Position numbers and translations under genes: made by a program
Assembly: GCA_017303755.1 (NCBI GenBank)
Contig: JAFLBS010000001.1
Coordinates: 496,001 to 560,000 of the forward strand
Source: Flavobacteriales bacterium
GTDB taxonomy: Bacteria > Bacteroidota > Bacteroidia > Flavobacteriales > Flavobacteriaceae
Length of the DNA stretch: 64,000 bases
Reading direction: 5' to 3'
The notes under the pieces: generated by a model
What the model was told of the DNA's origin: nothing
Seen by the model: the letters and a program-made list of their open reading frames with translations, nothing else
Databases searched by the model: none
In this document: one piece after another, positions 35,318-44,641 of the stretch
Numbering within the stretch: position 1 is the first letter of the stretch
Layout: every line of letters starts with the position of its first letter

Positions 35318-35357
35318 TTGGCAACCTTTTTGATTGCATCAACCTAAACAAAGCATC

Positions 35358-35891
35358 ATGAAAACACTACTGCTTATTTCAATTTCCCTTTTTTTGAATT
35401 CTTGTAGTTGCAAGAAAAACGTTGTTGACAATCAAGAAACCGCAATGACAAAATCGATTACATTACAATCGGATTGTCCAACCGATGGGAAATGTTCTGT
35501 AGAAATTTTTCCAAACAAAAGTATGAACATCCAAACTGATGGAACGGGCGCAATGTACAATCAATTAGTAGATTCTAAAGAAACTTCTGTCATTGTTTAT
35601 CAATACAACCGAGACGTTCCCGAAGGTTTGCAAGATGGTAATTACAGAGAAGAAATCATTTTTGAAATTAAAAATAGCGACACCAATCTAGTTGCTTCTG
35701 GAAACGATTTACAGCAAACCAAAATGCTATTCGGCCGTTTTTGTTTTTGTCGCGGGCAAACCGGTTATTACAAAGTAACTGATGGAAATCTTAATCTGAT
35801 TCAAAAAGAAAATAGCATAACCTTCGATTTAAATTTTACCGTAACCGAAGTACCACAAATCATAAAAAAGATTCAAGCTTCTATACAATAA
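35358..35891 (+). CDS. Putative lipoprotein, unknown function
   Basis: 177 residues. The N-terminus MKTLLLISISLFLNSC is a lipoprotein signal with lipobox LNSC, followed by a Cys-Lys rich stretch. The rest is a soluble beta-rich domain with CPTDGKCSVEIFPNKS and a FGRFCFCRGQTGYY block; four cysteines may form disulfides. I do not recognise a family. It lies 40 bases after pth on the same strand and ends in a terminator. An in-frame ATG at 35334 would spoil the signal peptide. Confidence 0.75.
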   Translation: MKTLLLISISLFLNSCSCKKNVVDNQETAMTKSITLQSDCPTDGKCSVEIFPNKSMNIQTDGTGAMYNQLVDSKETSVIVYQYNRDVPEGLQDGNYREEIIFEIKNSDTNLVASGNDLQQTKMLFGRFCFCRGQTGYYKVTDGNLNLIQKENSITFDLNFTVTEVPQIIKKIQASIQ

Positions 35892-35920
35892 AAAAGTCCT
35901 GCTGATTGAGCAGGACTTTT
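35890..35920. terminator. Bidirectional terminator
   Basis: AAAAGTCCTGCT and AGCAGGACTTTT form a perfect 12-base stem between the convergent lipoprotein and protease genes. Confidence 0.9.
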
Positions 35921-35940
35921 CTTTTATTTAAAAATTGAAA

Positions 35941-38598
35941 TTATTCTACGATAATTTTCTTAACCATTTTAGTATCTCCATCCAAAACAGTAACCATATA
36001 GACTCCGCTTGACACATTTTTCAACTCAAGGTTTTGTTGAATCAATCCGGTATTAGCATAAGTTTGACTGAATACTTCTCTACCTCTGATATCATGAACA
36101 TTGATTTTGATATCATTACCAGTAGAAGAATTAAACTGAACTGAAAAGCTTCCGTTATTTGGATTAGGATAGATATTGAAATCATTAGAAGCAAATTCTT
36201 CGTTTGCCAAAGTACATCCAAAATCAACTCCCCAAGACGAAACAACTCCGGTATCACCATTGTAAAAATCCTGAACGGTTAATGTCCAAATTCCACCCGC
36301 TGGTTTTCCGTTAAAAGCACTCAATGCTTGATTTGAACTGCAAGTTCCAACGGTTGGGCTAGCACAAACTGGAGCTGGAGCACCATCTTGAAAGGTTACA
36401 TTTATTCCTGTTCTTTGTGGATTATTACAACCTCTGTTCCATAAAATAATTTCAGTGTTGTCTGGGTGTTTTAATTTTACCACTAAATCACCAATCCAAG
36501 TATGATTGGAACTGAACATCGCTTTCATATTATTGATTGTAGCAGAAGAAGAAACATTCAATGTTCTAACAGTTGCAGCTCCTGGGTTATTGGCTCCTAA
36601 ACCATCCGCAATTGCTGTTCCTGGCGATTCGGTAGCAGTATCACAAGAATATCCAAAAAGAATATTTTTTGAAACGCAGTAGTAAATGTTCCCAATAGCT
36701 TCAATCATGATTCTTCCTGTAGTTGTAGATACACTTGGAACAGTAATGGTTTCAGAACCGTCATTCGGGGTACTTGCAATTAAAGTAGTGAAAGTAGCAC
36801 CACCATCAGTAGAATACGAAATTTTAACATTGGCAGTGTTAACTGGAGCGGCATTGGTTCCGGCTAAATCCCATGTAATTGTTTGAGTAGAACCGATTGG
36901 CCATGAAGCATTTGCCGCACTTGGAGACGAAATTCTGAATGGCCCATTATTAGTAAAAATAACATTTATATTATCTCTAGCTGTTTGTCCTCCGTTTGGA
37001 GTTCGGTTGTCTCTCACTGTTAATGCAAAAGCAAGAGTTCTTTGAACGCTAGGAACCACTTCCCAAGTTGGAGTTAAATTTCCATTCAATACTTCAGAAA
37101 ATACTGGCATGTATCTATTAGGTGATGTTGATGGCGGATTGGATTTAAAATTTGGTCCAGAAGTACTAGTAGCTAATGGTGGTTGAGTAGAAACCGTAGT
37201 ATTGGTTTGTTCCCAGCAATAAGTCAAAGAATCACCATTGGCATCAGTTGCATTTCCTTTTAGAATGAATGCCGTTCCGTTTGGAATAGTATAATCTGGA
37301 ATAGTAACGATTACAGGAGGAGTATTATTGTTAGGATTATTAGGGGCACAATTTCCCGTTCCCGCTACAAAAGTTGCCATTTGAGCCAAACTTACGGCGT
37401 GAAAATGTGCGTCTGAATTAGACTGAACATTTGGAGGACAAATTCCGGCATACGCCATAATTGTACTTCCTGAACCTGGCTCAACAGAAGTGCTAGTTGA
37501 AATATTGCCTTGACAAGAGTTATTGAACGTGTGTGTAGCACCAAATTGATGACCCATTTCGTGAGCTACATAATCAATATCAAAAGGATCTCCAACTGGC
37601 GCAGGCGAACCCGTGATTCCTCTTGCTTTGTTAGCTGTACATGGAGAATTCAACTGAGCTAAACCTCCACCACCAGTACTAACGGTATGTCCAATATCAT
37701 AATTAGCTGTACCAATAGCTGCATCTATTACGGTTTGACTTTGATTAATTAGAGTACCCGCAGCATTATTATCAAAATTATCCGAAGTGATAAAAATAAT
37801 AGCGTCATTGTTTGCAATCAAATTCATTCGTAATGACATGTCGCGCTCATAAAGACCATTTACACGTGTCATTGTAACATTCATTGCGGCTAAAACAGCT
37901 GCTTTTTTCTGAGCTTCAGTTCCTGCACCTAAACCAGCAGCATTCACATGATATGCGGCATATTCTATTGTACAAGCCATTGCCAAACGATACACTCTAA
38001 ATTGACCATCACTAGCAAAAACAGAATTTTCACCCAAAGTCTTATCAGCAATACCTTCATAATCATCTTGAACCAAGCAATTAAAATGAGCTGTAGTTCT
38101 CATTACATCGGATTTTTTATATACGATGTAATTATTCAAATCTTTGGTGTAGGTGTCAATAAAATAAGAGCCTGATTTACCCGATAAAGACATAACGTGT
38201 AATCCAAAAATCGTTGTACTGAATCGAATGGTTGACAAAGGATCATCAACTCCTTTACCATAATAGGATTTAATATCGGGATAACGATTAGCTAAAGCTT
38301 GATCCATAATTGGAGCTTCAAAAATTTTGAAACGTTCCAATTCACCTTCTGCGTTGGGAAAACTTACAATTACATTTGATGTTCCTGAAAAATTTTCTAA
38401 CGGTGCTTGTAACAATTGACTTTTCATTGCAGCAAAATCAAGTGAATACAAATCATACTTACTTGGAATCGATATTCTATCCATCTTTTCCAATACATTC
38501 ACCCTTTCATCAGTCGTTTTTGTCCACAATGAACTTTGTCCAAAACTTGTAGAAAAAATCAAAACTGAAAAGAGAGCATAAAAAATAGTTTTTTTCAT
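35941..38598 (-). CDS. Secreted M12B-like (reprolysin-type) metalloprotease with P domain and T9SS tail
   Basis: 885 residues. Signal peptide about 1-20 (ending STSFG), a propeptide-like region to about 200, then a metzincin catalytic domain with the zinc site H346-E-M-G-H-x5-H in HEMGHQFGATH. A PKD/cadherin-like linker (PPVIVTIPDYTIPNGTAF) and further beta domains follow. Near 650-800 is a proprotein-convertase P domain (NHTWIGDLVVKLKHPDNTEIIL ending WGVDFGC). The C-terminus is a T9SS sorting domain (NIYPNPNNGSFSV ... MVKKIIVE). It is divergent from the M43 protease gene. Confidence 0.92.
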   Translation of the reverse strand: MKKTIFYALFSVLIFSTSFGQSSLWTKTTDERVNVLEKMDRISIPSKYDLYSLDFAAMKSQLLQAPLENFSGTSNVIVSFPNAEGELERFKIFEAPIMDQALANRYPDIKSYYGKGVDDPLSTIRFSTTIFGLHVMSLSGKSGSYFIDTYTKDLNNYIVYKKSDVMRTTAHFNCLVQDDYEGIADKTLGENSVFASDGQFRVYRLAMACTIEYAAYHVNAAGLGAGTEAQKKAAVLAAMNVTMTRVNGLYERDMSLRMNLIANNDAIIFITSDNFDNNAAGTLINQSQTVIDAAIGTANYDIGHTVSTGGGGLAQLNSPCTANKARGITGSPAPVGDPFDIDYVAHEMGHQFGATHTFNNSCQGNISTSTSVEPGSGSTIMAYAGICPPNVQSNSDAHFHAVSLAQMATFVAGTGNCAPNNPNNNTPPVIVTIPDYTIPNGTAFILKGNATDANGDSLTYCWEQTNTTVSTQPPLATSTSGPNFKSNPPSTSPNRYMPVFSEVLNGNLTPTWEVVPSVQRTLAFALTVRDNRTPNGGQTARDNINVIFTNNGPFRISSPSAANASWPIGSTQTITWDLAGTNAAPVNTANVKISYSTDGGATFTTLIASTPNDGSETITVPSVSTTTGRIMIEAIGNIYYCVSKNILFGYSCDTATESPGTAIADGLGANNPGAATVRTLNVSSSATINNMKAMFSSNHTWIGDLVVKLKHPDNTEIILWNRGCNNPQRTGINVTFQDGAPAPVCASPTVGTCSSNQALSAFNGKPAGGIWTLTVQDFYNGDTGVVSSWGVDFGCTLANEEFASNDFNIYPNPNNGSFSVQFNSSTGNDIKINVHDIRGREVFSQTYANTGLIQQNLELKNVSSGVYMVTVLDGDTKMVKKIIVE

Positions 38599-38619
38599 TT
38601 ATTTCAATTTTTAGTTAAA

Positions 38620-38649
38620 CAAATATACCTCAATTATAGATAATTGCAA
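38620..38649 (-). promoter_or_regulatory. Promoter of the M12B-like protease gene
   Basis: On the minus strand TTG (38649-38647), 19 bases, then TATATTTG (38627-38620), a near-ideal promoter 21 bases upstream of the start codon. The rest of the 294-base divergent gap is AT-rich, with no other clear feature. Confidence 0.65.
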
Positions 38650-38892
38650 AAAATGACACAGCAAAACTCGAGTAGCCTATTATTTATATCGTAAATATAT
38701 TTTTTCAAATCCAATCGCATTTTTAAATTATAAAAAAGATACCACCATTTAATCCCTGATTTTCAACAAGATGAAAAAAAACAAAACAAAGGAATAAACA
38801 TAAAATTTGTTCTTTTATATTTTACTAAATGCTTTTTTTTTATATTTTTACAAGCTATAACAAATTTTACTTTATTATCACAAACTAAAATC

Positions 38893-40920
38893 ATGAAAAA
38901 AATTACTTTATTTTCTTTGCTTTCTTTGTTTTTCCTATCAGTAGGCTACAGCCAAGAAGCTAAACCAAAAACCGTTTTCGGGAAACAAGTTACCAATGTT
39001 TCGCCTGAAGGTTTAGTTCGATGTGCTTCTACAGAGTATGAGCAATACCTTCAACAAAATGACCCTAAAAGAATGACTGACGCTCAATTTGAAGCTTGGT
39101 TGGCTCCTTTAATTGAACATTATAAATCGATGCAAGCTGTAAGTTCTGAAAGTGGTGGAGTTATTACAATTCCGGTTGTAGTTCACGTAATCCACAATGG
39201 TCAAGCAGTTGGAACTGCTCCAAATATTGCTGATGGTCAAGTAGAATCACAAATCACTGTAATGAATCAAGATTTCAGACGTTTGGCTGGAACTCCTGGT
39301 TTTAACAACAGTGCAGTTGGTGCTGACACTATGATTCAATTTGCTTTAGCAAAAGTAGATCCAAACGGTAATCCAACTAATGGTATTGACAGACAAAATC
39401 TTTGTCAAGCTTCATGGACAACTGATGCCATCAATTCTACAGTAAAACCAGGCACTATTTGGGATCCAACTCAATACATGAACATGTGGAGTGTTCAATT
39501 TGCTGATGGGTCGTTATTAGGATATGCTCAATTTCCAAACGCATCTGGATTACCTGGTCTTAATGCTTCAGGTGGATCTGCAAATACTGATGGTGTAGTT
39601 GCTAATTATTCTTACTTTGGTTCAAGAACTCTTTTCCCAACAGGTCTTTACGGAGACACAACTTATGACAAAGGTAGAACAATGACTCACGAAGTAGGTC
39701 ACTTTTTAGGTTTACGTCACATTTGGGGTGATTCTAACTGTGGAACCGATTATTGTGCTGATACTCCAACTGCTCATACAGCCAACTTTGGTTGTCCAAC
39801 TGTAGCAAATTGTTCAAATACAGGAAACGAAATGGTTCAAAACTATATGGATTATACTGATGACAGTTGCATGAACATCTTTACTGTTAATCAAAAAGAT
39901 CGTTTCACTGTTATCATGAATAATGCTCCTAGAAGAGTAACTTTAAAAACATCTACAAAAGACTTACCTATTCCTTTGTTTGCTAACGACGCTGAATTAA
40001 AACTTGAGACTGTTTGTTCTACCTCTGGTTCTTCTGGTTGTGCAACAGGTTCAGGAGCAACATTAAAAGTTACCATTTACAACAGAGGAACGGCTACATT
40101 AACTTCTGCTGTTATTGCTTACAGTATTGATGGTGGAGCAAGTAGCAATTACAACTGGTCTGGAAGTTTAGCTGCTAACAAATTTGCCACTTTTGATATG
40201 CCTATTACAAACGCTGCAAATGGAGTTTTGACTGCTGCTATCACTACTGCAAATGGTGTTGCCGATCAAAGAGCTACTAACAATGAAGTTACCACTTACT
40301 ACGAAATTCCTGCTGGTCCAGCGAACTATACATTCAACAACTATGTATTTAGACTTCAAAGAGACCAATACGGTTCTGAAACTACTTGGAACTTAAAAAA
40401 CCAAGCTGGAACAACACTTTATAGTGGAGCAGCTACTGCAAACACAACTGGTTTACCTGCATTATTTACTCAAAACTGGACATTAGCTAGTGGAGGTTGT
40501 TATACTTTTACAATTAATGATTCTTATGGTGATGGTATCTGCTGTACTTATGGAAATGGTTACTACGACATCAAATCAACTGATGGCGCTACAATTGTTG
40601 CATCAGGAGCTTCATTCTCAGCAACTGAAAGCAAATCTTTTACAGTAAATGCATTAGGAAATGATACTTTTGAATCATTAAATGATGTATACGTTTTCCC
40701 TAACCCAACTAGAGATGTTTTAAATATTGCTGTTCCAACAGGAATTGAATTAATTAAAGATGTTACAGTATACAATTATTTAGGACAAGTAGTTGGTCAA
40801 AAAAATATTATTTCAGCTGACGATTTAACTATTAATACTTCTAACTACAGCAGTGGTGTTTATTTAATCACTGTTTCAAATGGTTCAGAAAGCAAAACAT
40901 TGCGTTTTATTAAAGAATAA
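38893..40920 (+). CDS. Secreted M43 (cytophagalysin-type) zinc metalloprotease with T9SS tail
   Basis: 675 residues. Signal peptide (about 1-20, ending VGYSQ), a short pro-region, and an M43 metzincin domain with H266-E-V-G-H-x5-H in HEVGHFLGLRH. A Cys-rich segment typical of the family follows (CGTDYCADTPTAH), then the Met-turn region NYMDYTDDSCMN. A CARDB-like domain (about 375-465) and a second beta domain come before the T9SS sorting domain (VYVFPNPTRDVLNI ... TLRFIKE). The weak -7-like box is TATTTTTA near 38850. It likely acts with the neighbouring protease on extracellular protein. Confidence 0.93.
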   Translation: MKKITLFSLLSLFFLSVGYSQEAKPKTVFGKQVTNVSPEGLVRCASTEYEQYLQQNDPKRMTDAQFEAWLAPLIEHYKSMQAVSSESGGVITIPVVVHVIHNGQAVGTAPNIADGQVESQITVMNQDFRRLAGTPGFNNSAVGADTMIQFALAKVDPNGNPTNGIDRQNLCQASWTTDAINSTVKPGTIWDPTQYMNMWSVQFADGSLLGYAQFPNASGLPGLNASGGSANTDGVVANYSYFGSRTLFPTGLYGDTTYDKGRTMTHEVGHFLGLRHIWGDSNCGTDYCADTPTAHTANFGCPTVANCSNTGNEMVQNYMDYTDDSCMNIFTVNQKDRFTVIMNNAPRRVTLKTSTKDLPIPLFANDAELKLETVCSTSGSSGCATGSGATLKVTIYNRGTATLTSAVIAYSIDGGASSNYNWSGSLAANKFATFDMPITNAANGVLTAAITTANGVADQRATNNEVTTYYEIPAGPANYTFNNYVFRLQRDQYGSETTWNLKNQAGTTLYSGAATANTTGLPALFTQNWTLASGGCYTFTINDSYGDGICCTYGNGYYDIKSTDGATIVASGASFSATESKSFTVNALGNDTFESLNDVYVFPNPTRDVLNIAVPTGIELIKDVTVYNYLGQVVGQKNIISADDLTINTSNYSSGVYLITVSNGSESKTLRFIKE

Positions 40921-40937
40921 TTTATTCTGACAATTAT

Positions 40938-40977
40938 AAAAAGAGGGTTGAATTCATTTTCAATCCTCTTTTTTTTT
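40938..40977 (+). terminator. Terminator of the M43 protease gene
   Basis: AAAAAGAGGGTTGAA pairs with TTCAATCCTCTTTTT (one mismatch), followed by further T. It covers the longer in-frame start proposed for ribF, arguing against that start. Confidence 0.88.
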
Positions 40978-40988
40978 AAAATAAAAAT

Positions 40989-40996
40989 TACTTTTG
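40989..40996 (+). promoter_or_regulatory. -7 element of ribF
   Basis: TACTTTTG matches TAnnTTTG, 15 bases before the TTG start at 41011. No TTG -33 is seen; the upstream DNA is the preceding terminator. Confidence 0.45.
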
Positions 40997-41010
40997 TAAA
41001 AAATCAACTT

Positions 41011-41940
41011 TTGAAAACTCATCTTTCTATTGCTTCTTTTACTCCACAAAATAAGACCATCGTAACGATTGGGACTTTTGATGGTGTACACATTGGTCAT
41101 CAAAAAATTTTAAAGAAAATTACACAGATTGCAAATGAAGAAAATTATGAAAGTGTGGTTTTGACTTTTTTTCCACATCCTAGAATGGTGCTTCAACAAG
41201 ACAACTCCATCAAACTATTAAATACGATATCTGAAAAGGAAAAGTTGTTTAAAAACATTGGAATCGACCATTTAATTATTCATCCTTTTGATGAAGAATT
41301 CTCAAAACTTTCTGCCGAAGATTTTGTAAAAAAAATATTGGTGGATCAATTGAACATCCAGAAAATAGTCATTGGATACGATCATCGTTTTGGAAAAGAT
41401 CGATCAGCTAATCTCGATGATTTGATTGAATTTGGAATCAAATACAATTTCGAAGTAGAGCAAATATCCGCAGAAGAAATTAACAATAATGCTGTAAGCT
41501 CAACTAAAATTAGAAATTCATTACTTGATGGTGATATCGAAACCGCAAATAGTTATCTAGGATATTCTTATGATTTTACCGGAACAGTGATAAAGGGAAA
41601 ACAATTAGGACGAACGATTGGTTTTCCGACTGCCAATATTTCAATTGAAGAAGAGTATAAATTGCTTCCAAAAAACGGAGTTTACATTGTTCAGACTCGC
41701 ATCGACAGTACCGATTATTTCGGAATGATGAACATCGGAACACGACCCACTATTGACGGCACAACACAATCGATAGAAGTATACATTTTAGACTTTGATA
41801 AAGAAATTTACAACACTAAACTCACGGTTTCTATTTTAAAATTCATTCGAGAAGAGAAAAAATTCGAATCTTTCGAACATCTAAAAGAACAAATAGAAAA
41901 AGACAAAATCACTACCATTAAGTTTGTTTCTTCTCGTTAA
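41011..41940 (+). CDS. ribF: Bifunctional riboflavin kinase / FAD synthetase
   Basis: 310 residues with a TTG start. The enzyme turns riboflavin into FMN and then FAD. The N-terminal FAD synthetase half has TIGTFDGVHIGHQKIL (nucleotidyl-transferase HxGH motif) and GYDHRFGKDRS; the C-terminal flavokinase half has GKQLGRTIGFPTANI and IGTRPTIDG. No ATG precedes the conserved core. A TTG at 40948 would place the start inside the upstream terminator hairpin and before the -7 box, so TTG 41011 (giving MKTHLSIASFTPQ) is chosen. Confidence 0.92.
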   Translation: MKTHLSIASFTPQNKTIVTIGTFDGVHIGHQKILKKITQIANEENYESVVLTFFPHPRMVLQQDNSIKLLNTISEKEKLFKNIGIDHLIIHPFDEEFSKLSAEDFVKKILVDQLNIQKIVIGYDHRFGKDRSANLDDLIEFGIKYNFEVEQISAEEINNNAVSSTKIRNSLLDGDIETANSYLGYSYDFTGTVIKGKQLGRTIGFPTANISIEEEYKLLPKNGVYIVQTRIDSTDYFGMMNIGTRPTIDGTTQSIEVYILDFDKEIYNTKLTVSILKFIREEKKFESFEHLKEQIEKDKITTIKFVSSR

Positions 41941-41997
41941 TAATAAAACAAGTGTTAAATTTTAGCAGAAAATTATTATTTTTTGTTAATTTTTAAA

Positions 41998-42024
41998 TTG
42001 CTGAAAATCTTTTAGTTAACTTTG
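41998..42024 (+). promoter_or_regulatory. Promoter of the small membrane protein gene
   Basis: TTG at 41998-42000, 16 bases, then TAACTTTG at 42017-42024. The -7 is a full match; the spacing is slightly short. Confidence 0.5.
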
Positions 42025-42064
42025 ATAGTCCAAATTCTTAGTATTAACCTCAATTACTATCCAA

Positions 42065-42505
42065 ATGAAACTATCAAAAGAAATTTCCAACGGTTTTCTG
42101 ATTTTCTTAGGAATATCAGCCTATTTTTTAGTAATGCAAGCTTTGGGCTTATCCGACAATCATCTTCTGCGTTTTTTTAATGTTTTTATAGTGTATTATG
42201 GTGTTTACCGAACTATAAAATCGAATTTCAACGAGAATAAATTTGGCTATATCTACAACATGGTTTCTGCAGGTTTCACAGCAGTTAATGGGGTAATTAT
42301 GAGTTTTGTTGGACTCATATTATACATCTATGCTAATGGCGGACAATCATTTCTCAATAATCTATCGCCCGGATTTTTATTCAGTGGAAATCCAACTGTA
42401 ACCGAATATTGCTTTGGATTATTATTTGAAGGATTGGCTTCTGCCATCGTTATCGTTTTCATCAGTATGCAATATTGGAGAAGTAAAACTGCATTGAACG
42501 ATTAA
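42065..42505 (+). CDS. Small four-helix membrane protein, DUF4199-like
   Basis: 146 residues with four hydrophobic helices (about 10-28, 35-50, 62-88, 112-135) and short polar loops. The arrangement and the FYxVYR/MVSAGFTAVNGVIMSF-type helix resemble DUF4199 proteins of Bacteroidetes, whose function is unknown. No catalytic motif is visible. It lies between ribF and bioB with its own promoter. Confidence 0.7.
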   Translation: MKLSKEISNGFLIFLGISAYFLVMQALGLSDNHLLRFFNVFIVYYGVYRTIKSNFNENKFGYIYNMVSAGFTAVNGVIMSFVGLILYIYANGGQSFLNNLSPGFLFSGNPTVTEYCFGLLFEGLASAIVIVFISMQYWRSKTALND

Positions 42506-42527
42506 TCACTTTTAGACCCATTTCTTT

Positions 42528-42559
42528 ATTGTTTCTTACAAACTAAATAACTAATTTTG
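42528..42559 (+). promoter_or_regulatory. Promoter of bioB
   Basis: TTG at 42528-42530, 21 bases, then TAATTTTG at 42552-42559. The -7 box runs into the inverted repeat described next. Confidence 0.5.
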
Positions 42560-42580
42560 ATGAATTAAATTTTCATCAAA
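42556..42580 (+). promoter_or_regulatory. Inverted repeat over the bioB promoter and start codon
   Basis: TTTGATGAA (42556-42564) and TTCATCAAA (42572-42580) form a perfect 9-base dyad with a 7-base spacer. It overlaps the end of the -7 box, and its last base is the A of the bioB ATG. It could be a repressor operator or an RNA hairpin at the start codon. Confidence 0.5.
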
Positions 42581-43665
42581 TGAGTGTCATTAGAAATAAC
42601 TGGACAAAAGAAGAAATAATTGATGTGTACAACAAACCTTTAATGGATTTACTGTACGAAGCATCAACCATTCATAGAGAACATCACGATCCAAATGTAG
42701 TTCAAGTTTCTACATTACTATCCATAAAAACAGGCGCTTGCCCAGAAGATTGCGGTTATTGCCCACAAGCTGCACGTTACCACACCGATATTGAAGGAAA
42801 CGATTTAATGTCGGTCAGTCAAGTAAAAGCGCAAGCTCTTCGTGCCAAATCAAGCGGTTCATCACGTGTTTGTATGGGCGCAGCTTGGAGAAATGTAAAA
42901 GACGGACCCGAATTTGACCAAGTTTTGGAAATGGTACGCACCATCAATAAATTGGACATGGAAGTTTGTTGTACATTGGGAATGCTAACCGAAAACCAAG
43001 CCAAACGATTAGCTGAAGCAGGTTTGTACGCCTATAATCACAACTTAGACACATCTGAAGAATATTATAAAGAAGTAATTTCTACTCGCGGTTTTGAAGA
43101 TCGTTTACAAACTATTGACAACGTACGTAAAACGAACGTTACTGTTTGTAGTGGCGGAATTATTGGCATGGGAGAAAGTATCGAAGACAGAGCCGGAATG
43201 TTAGTGGCGCTTTCAACATTAAATCCGCAACCTGAATCAGTGCCAATCAACGCTCTTGTTGCTGTGGAAGGAACTCCGATGGAAAACGAAAAACCTGTTG
43301 AGATTTGGGAAATGATTCGAATGGTAGCCACTACTCGTATTGTAATGCCTGAAACTCAAGTACGCCTTTCTGCAGGTAGAACCGAAATGTCACGCGAAGG
43401 ACAAGCCATGTGTTTCTTTGCTGGCGCTAATTCAATATTTGCTGGCGATAAATTACTTACAACTCCCAACCCAGATGTAAACGAAGACATGAAAATGTTT
43501 GAATTATTAGGATTACAGCCTCAAAAACCGTTTATAAAACTAATGCAACCTACAACTGTAGAAGCAGAAGATTCAGAATATCAATCGTTGGGCGAAAAGC
43601 CAAAATGGTCAAGACCTGGACATAAAATCGAAAAAAACATCGAAGCTTCTGTAAAAGGAAAGTAA
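42580..43665 (+). CDS. bioB: Biotin synthase
   Basis: 361 residues, a radical-SAM enzyme that inserts sulfur into dethiobiotin. The SAM-cluster cysteines are C54, C58 and C61 in CPEDCGYC. The sacrificial 2Fe-2S ligands are present as Cys in RVCMGAAWR, in EVCCTLGM and in NVTVCSGGI, and the Arg in VRLSAGR. Normal length with a C-terminal extension. The other biotin genes lie 9 kb away (52753-57199), so BioB is made from a separate transcript. Confidence 0.97.
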   Translation: MSVIRNNWTKEEIIDVYNKPLMDLLYEASTIHREHHDPNVVQVSTLLSIKTGACPEDCGYCPQAARYHTDIEGNDLMSVSQVKAQALRAKSSGSSRVCMGAAWRNVKDGPEFDQVLEMVRTINKLDMEVCCTLGMLTENQAKRLAEAGLYAYNHNLDTSEEYYKEVISTRGFEDRLQTIDNVRKTNVTVCSGGIIGMGESIEDRAGMLVALSTLNPQPESVPINALVAVEGTPMENEKPVEIWEMIRMVATTRIVMPETQVRLSAGRTEMSREGQAMCFFAGANSIFAGDKLLTTPNPDVNEDMKMFELLGLQPQKPFIKLMQPTTVEAEDSEYQSLGEKPKWSRPGHKIEKNIEASVKGK

Positions 43666-43723
43666 TTTTTTAACTTTTATATAACTACACAATAGTTTTA
43701 CAATTCCATAAAGCTTTATTAAT

Positions 43724-43757
43724 TTTGCTCTTACATTTAGTAGGAGCATTTTTTTAT
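43724..43757 (+). terminator. Probable terminator after bioB, overlapping a -7-like box
   Basis: TGCTCTTAC and GTAGGAGCA pair (one mismatch) around ATTTA, followed by seven T. TAATTTTG at 43720-43727 overlaps its left arm and could be a promoter for the next gene. Confidence 0.65.
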
Positions 43758-43776
43758 TCTTTATATCCGTCATACT

Positions 43777-44637
43777 ATGTCTTTGAACCTGACAGAAATA
43801 GAACGCGTAAAAACAATTTCAAAAGAAGATTTTTACAACAATTACGTAAAAAAACAAAAGCCATTGGTTATTGAACAATTGACTCAAGATTGGCCAGCTT
43901 TTGAAAAATGGAATCTTCACTACATCAAAGAAATTGCTGGAGAAAAAACCGTTCCTCTTTATGATGATCGTCCTGTTTCTTATAAAGATGGTTTCAATGA
44001 AGCACACGCCAAAATGAAAATGGCCGATTATATTGATCTGCTTTTAAGAGAACCCACCAATTACCGCATCTTTCTGTATAATTTAATGAAAGAAGTTCCA
44101 GCGCTCAAAAATGATTTCAAATGGCCTGATGTTGGGTTGCGATTGGTAAAACAATTACCCATGTTGTTTTTTGGTGGAGAAAATTCGAGAGTTTTCATGC
44201 ATTATGACATTGACTATTCCAACATTCTTCATTTTCATTTTCATGGAAAAAAAAGATGTGTGCTTTTTGCTCCTAATCAAACTCCGTTTCTATACAAAGT
44301 TCCTCATGCCTTGATATCTAGAGAAGATATTGATTTTGATCATCCCGATTTTGAAAAATGGCCCGCTTTGAAAAAAGCACAAGGATTAGTTTGCGAACTC
44401 AATCACGGCGAAATGCTCTACATGCCTGAAGGTTATTGGCATTATATGAAATATGTTACTCCTGGATTTTCAATGAGTTTAAGAGCCTTTCCAAGAAAAA
44501 TTGGCAATCTTTCAAAAGCGGCCTACAATGTTTTTATCATGCGCCATTTTGATAATTTGATGCGCAGAATGAAAGGTCAGAAATGGATAGATTATAAAAA
44601 CGAACGTGCCATCATCGAGACAAACAAAAATCTATAA
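43777..44637 (+). CDS. Cupin-like / JmjC-like protein (cupin_8 family)
   Basis: 286 residues, a cytosolic double-stranded beta-helix protein. The putative Fe(II) triad is H142 and D144 in FMHYDID and H222 in YWHYMKY. The family pattern around DIDYSNILHFHFHGKKRCVLF and PEGYWHYM is clear. Related proteins are Fe(II)/2-oxoglutarate hydroxylases acting on proteins or RNA; the substrate here is unknown. It is convergent with the large T9SS gene and has its own terminator. Confidence 0.85.
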   Translation: MSLNLTEIERVKTISKEDFYNNYVKKQKPLVIEQLTQDWPAFEKWNLHYIKEIAGEKTVPLYDDRPVSYKDGFNEAHAKMKMADYIDLLLREPTNYRIFLYNLMKEVPALKNDFKWPDVGLRLVKQLPMLFFGGENSRVFMHYDIDYSNILHFHFHGKKRCVLFAPNQTPFLYKVPHALISREDIDFDHPDFEKWPALKKAQGLVCELNHGEMLYMPEGYWHYMKYVTPGFSMSLRAFPRKIGNLSKAAYNVFIMRHFDNLMRRMKGQKWIDYKNERAIIETNKNL

Positions 44638-44641
44638 AACA

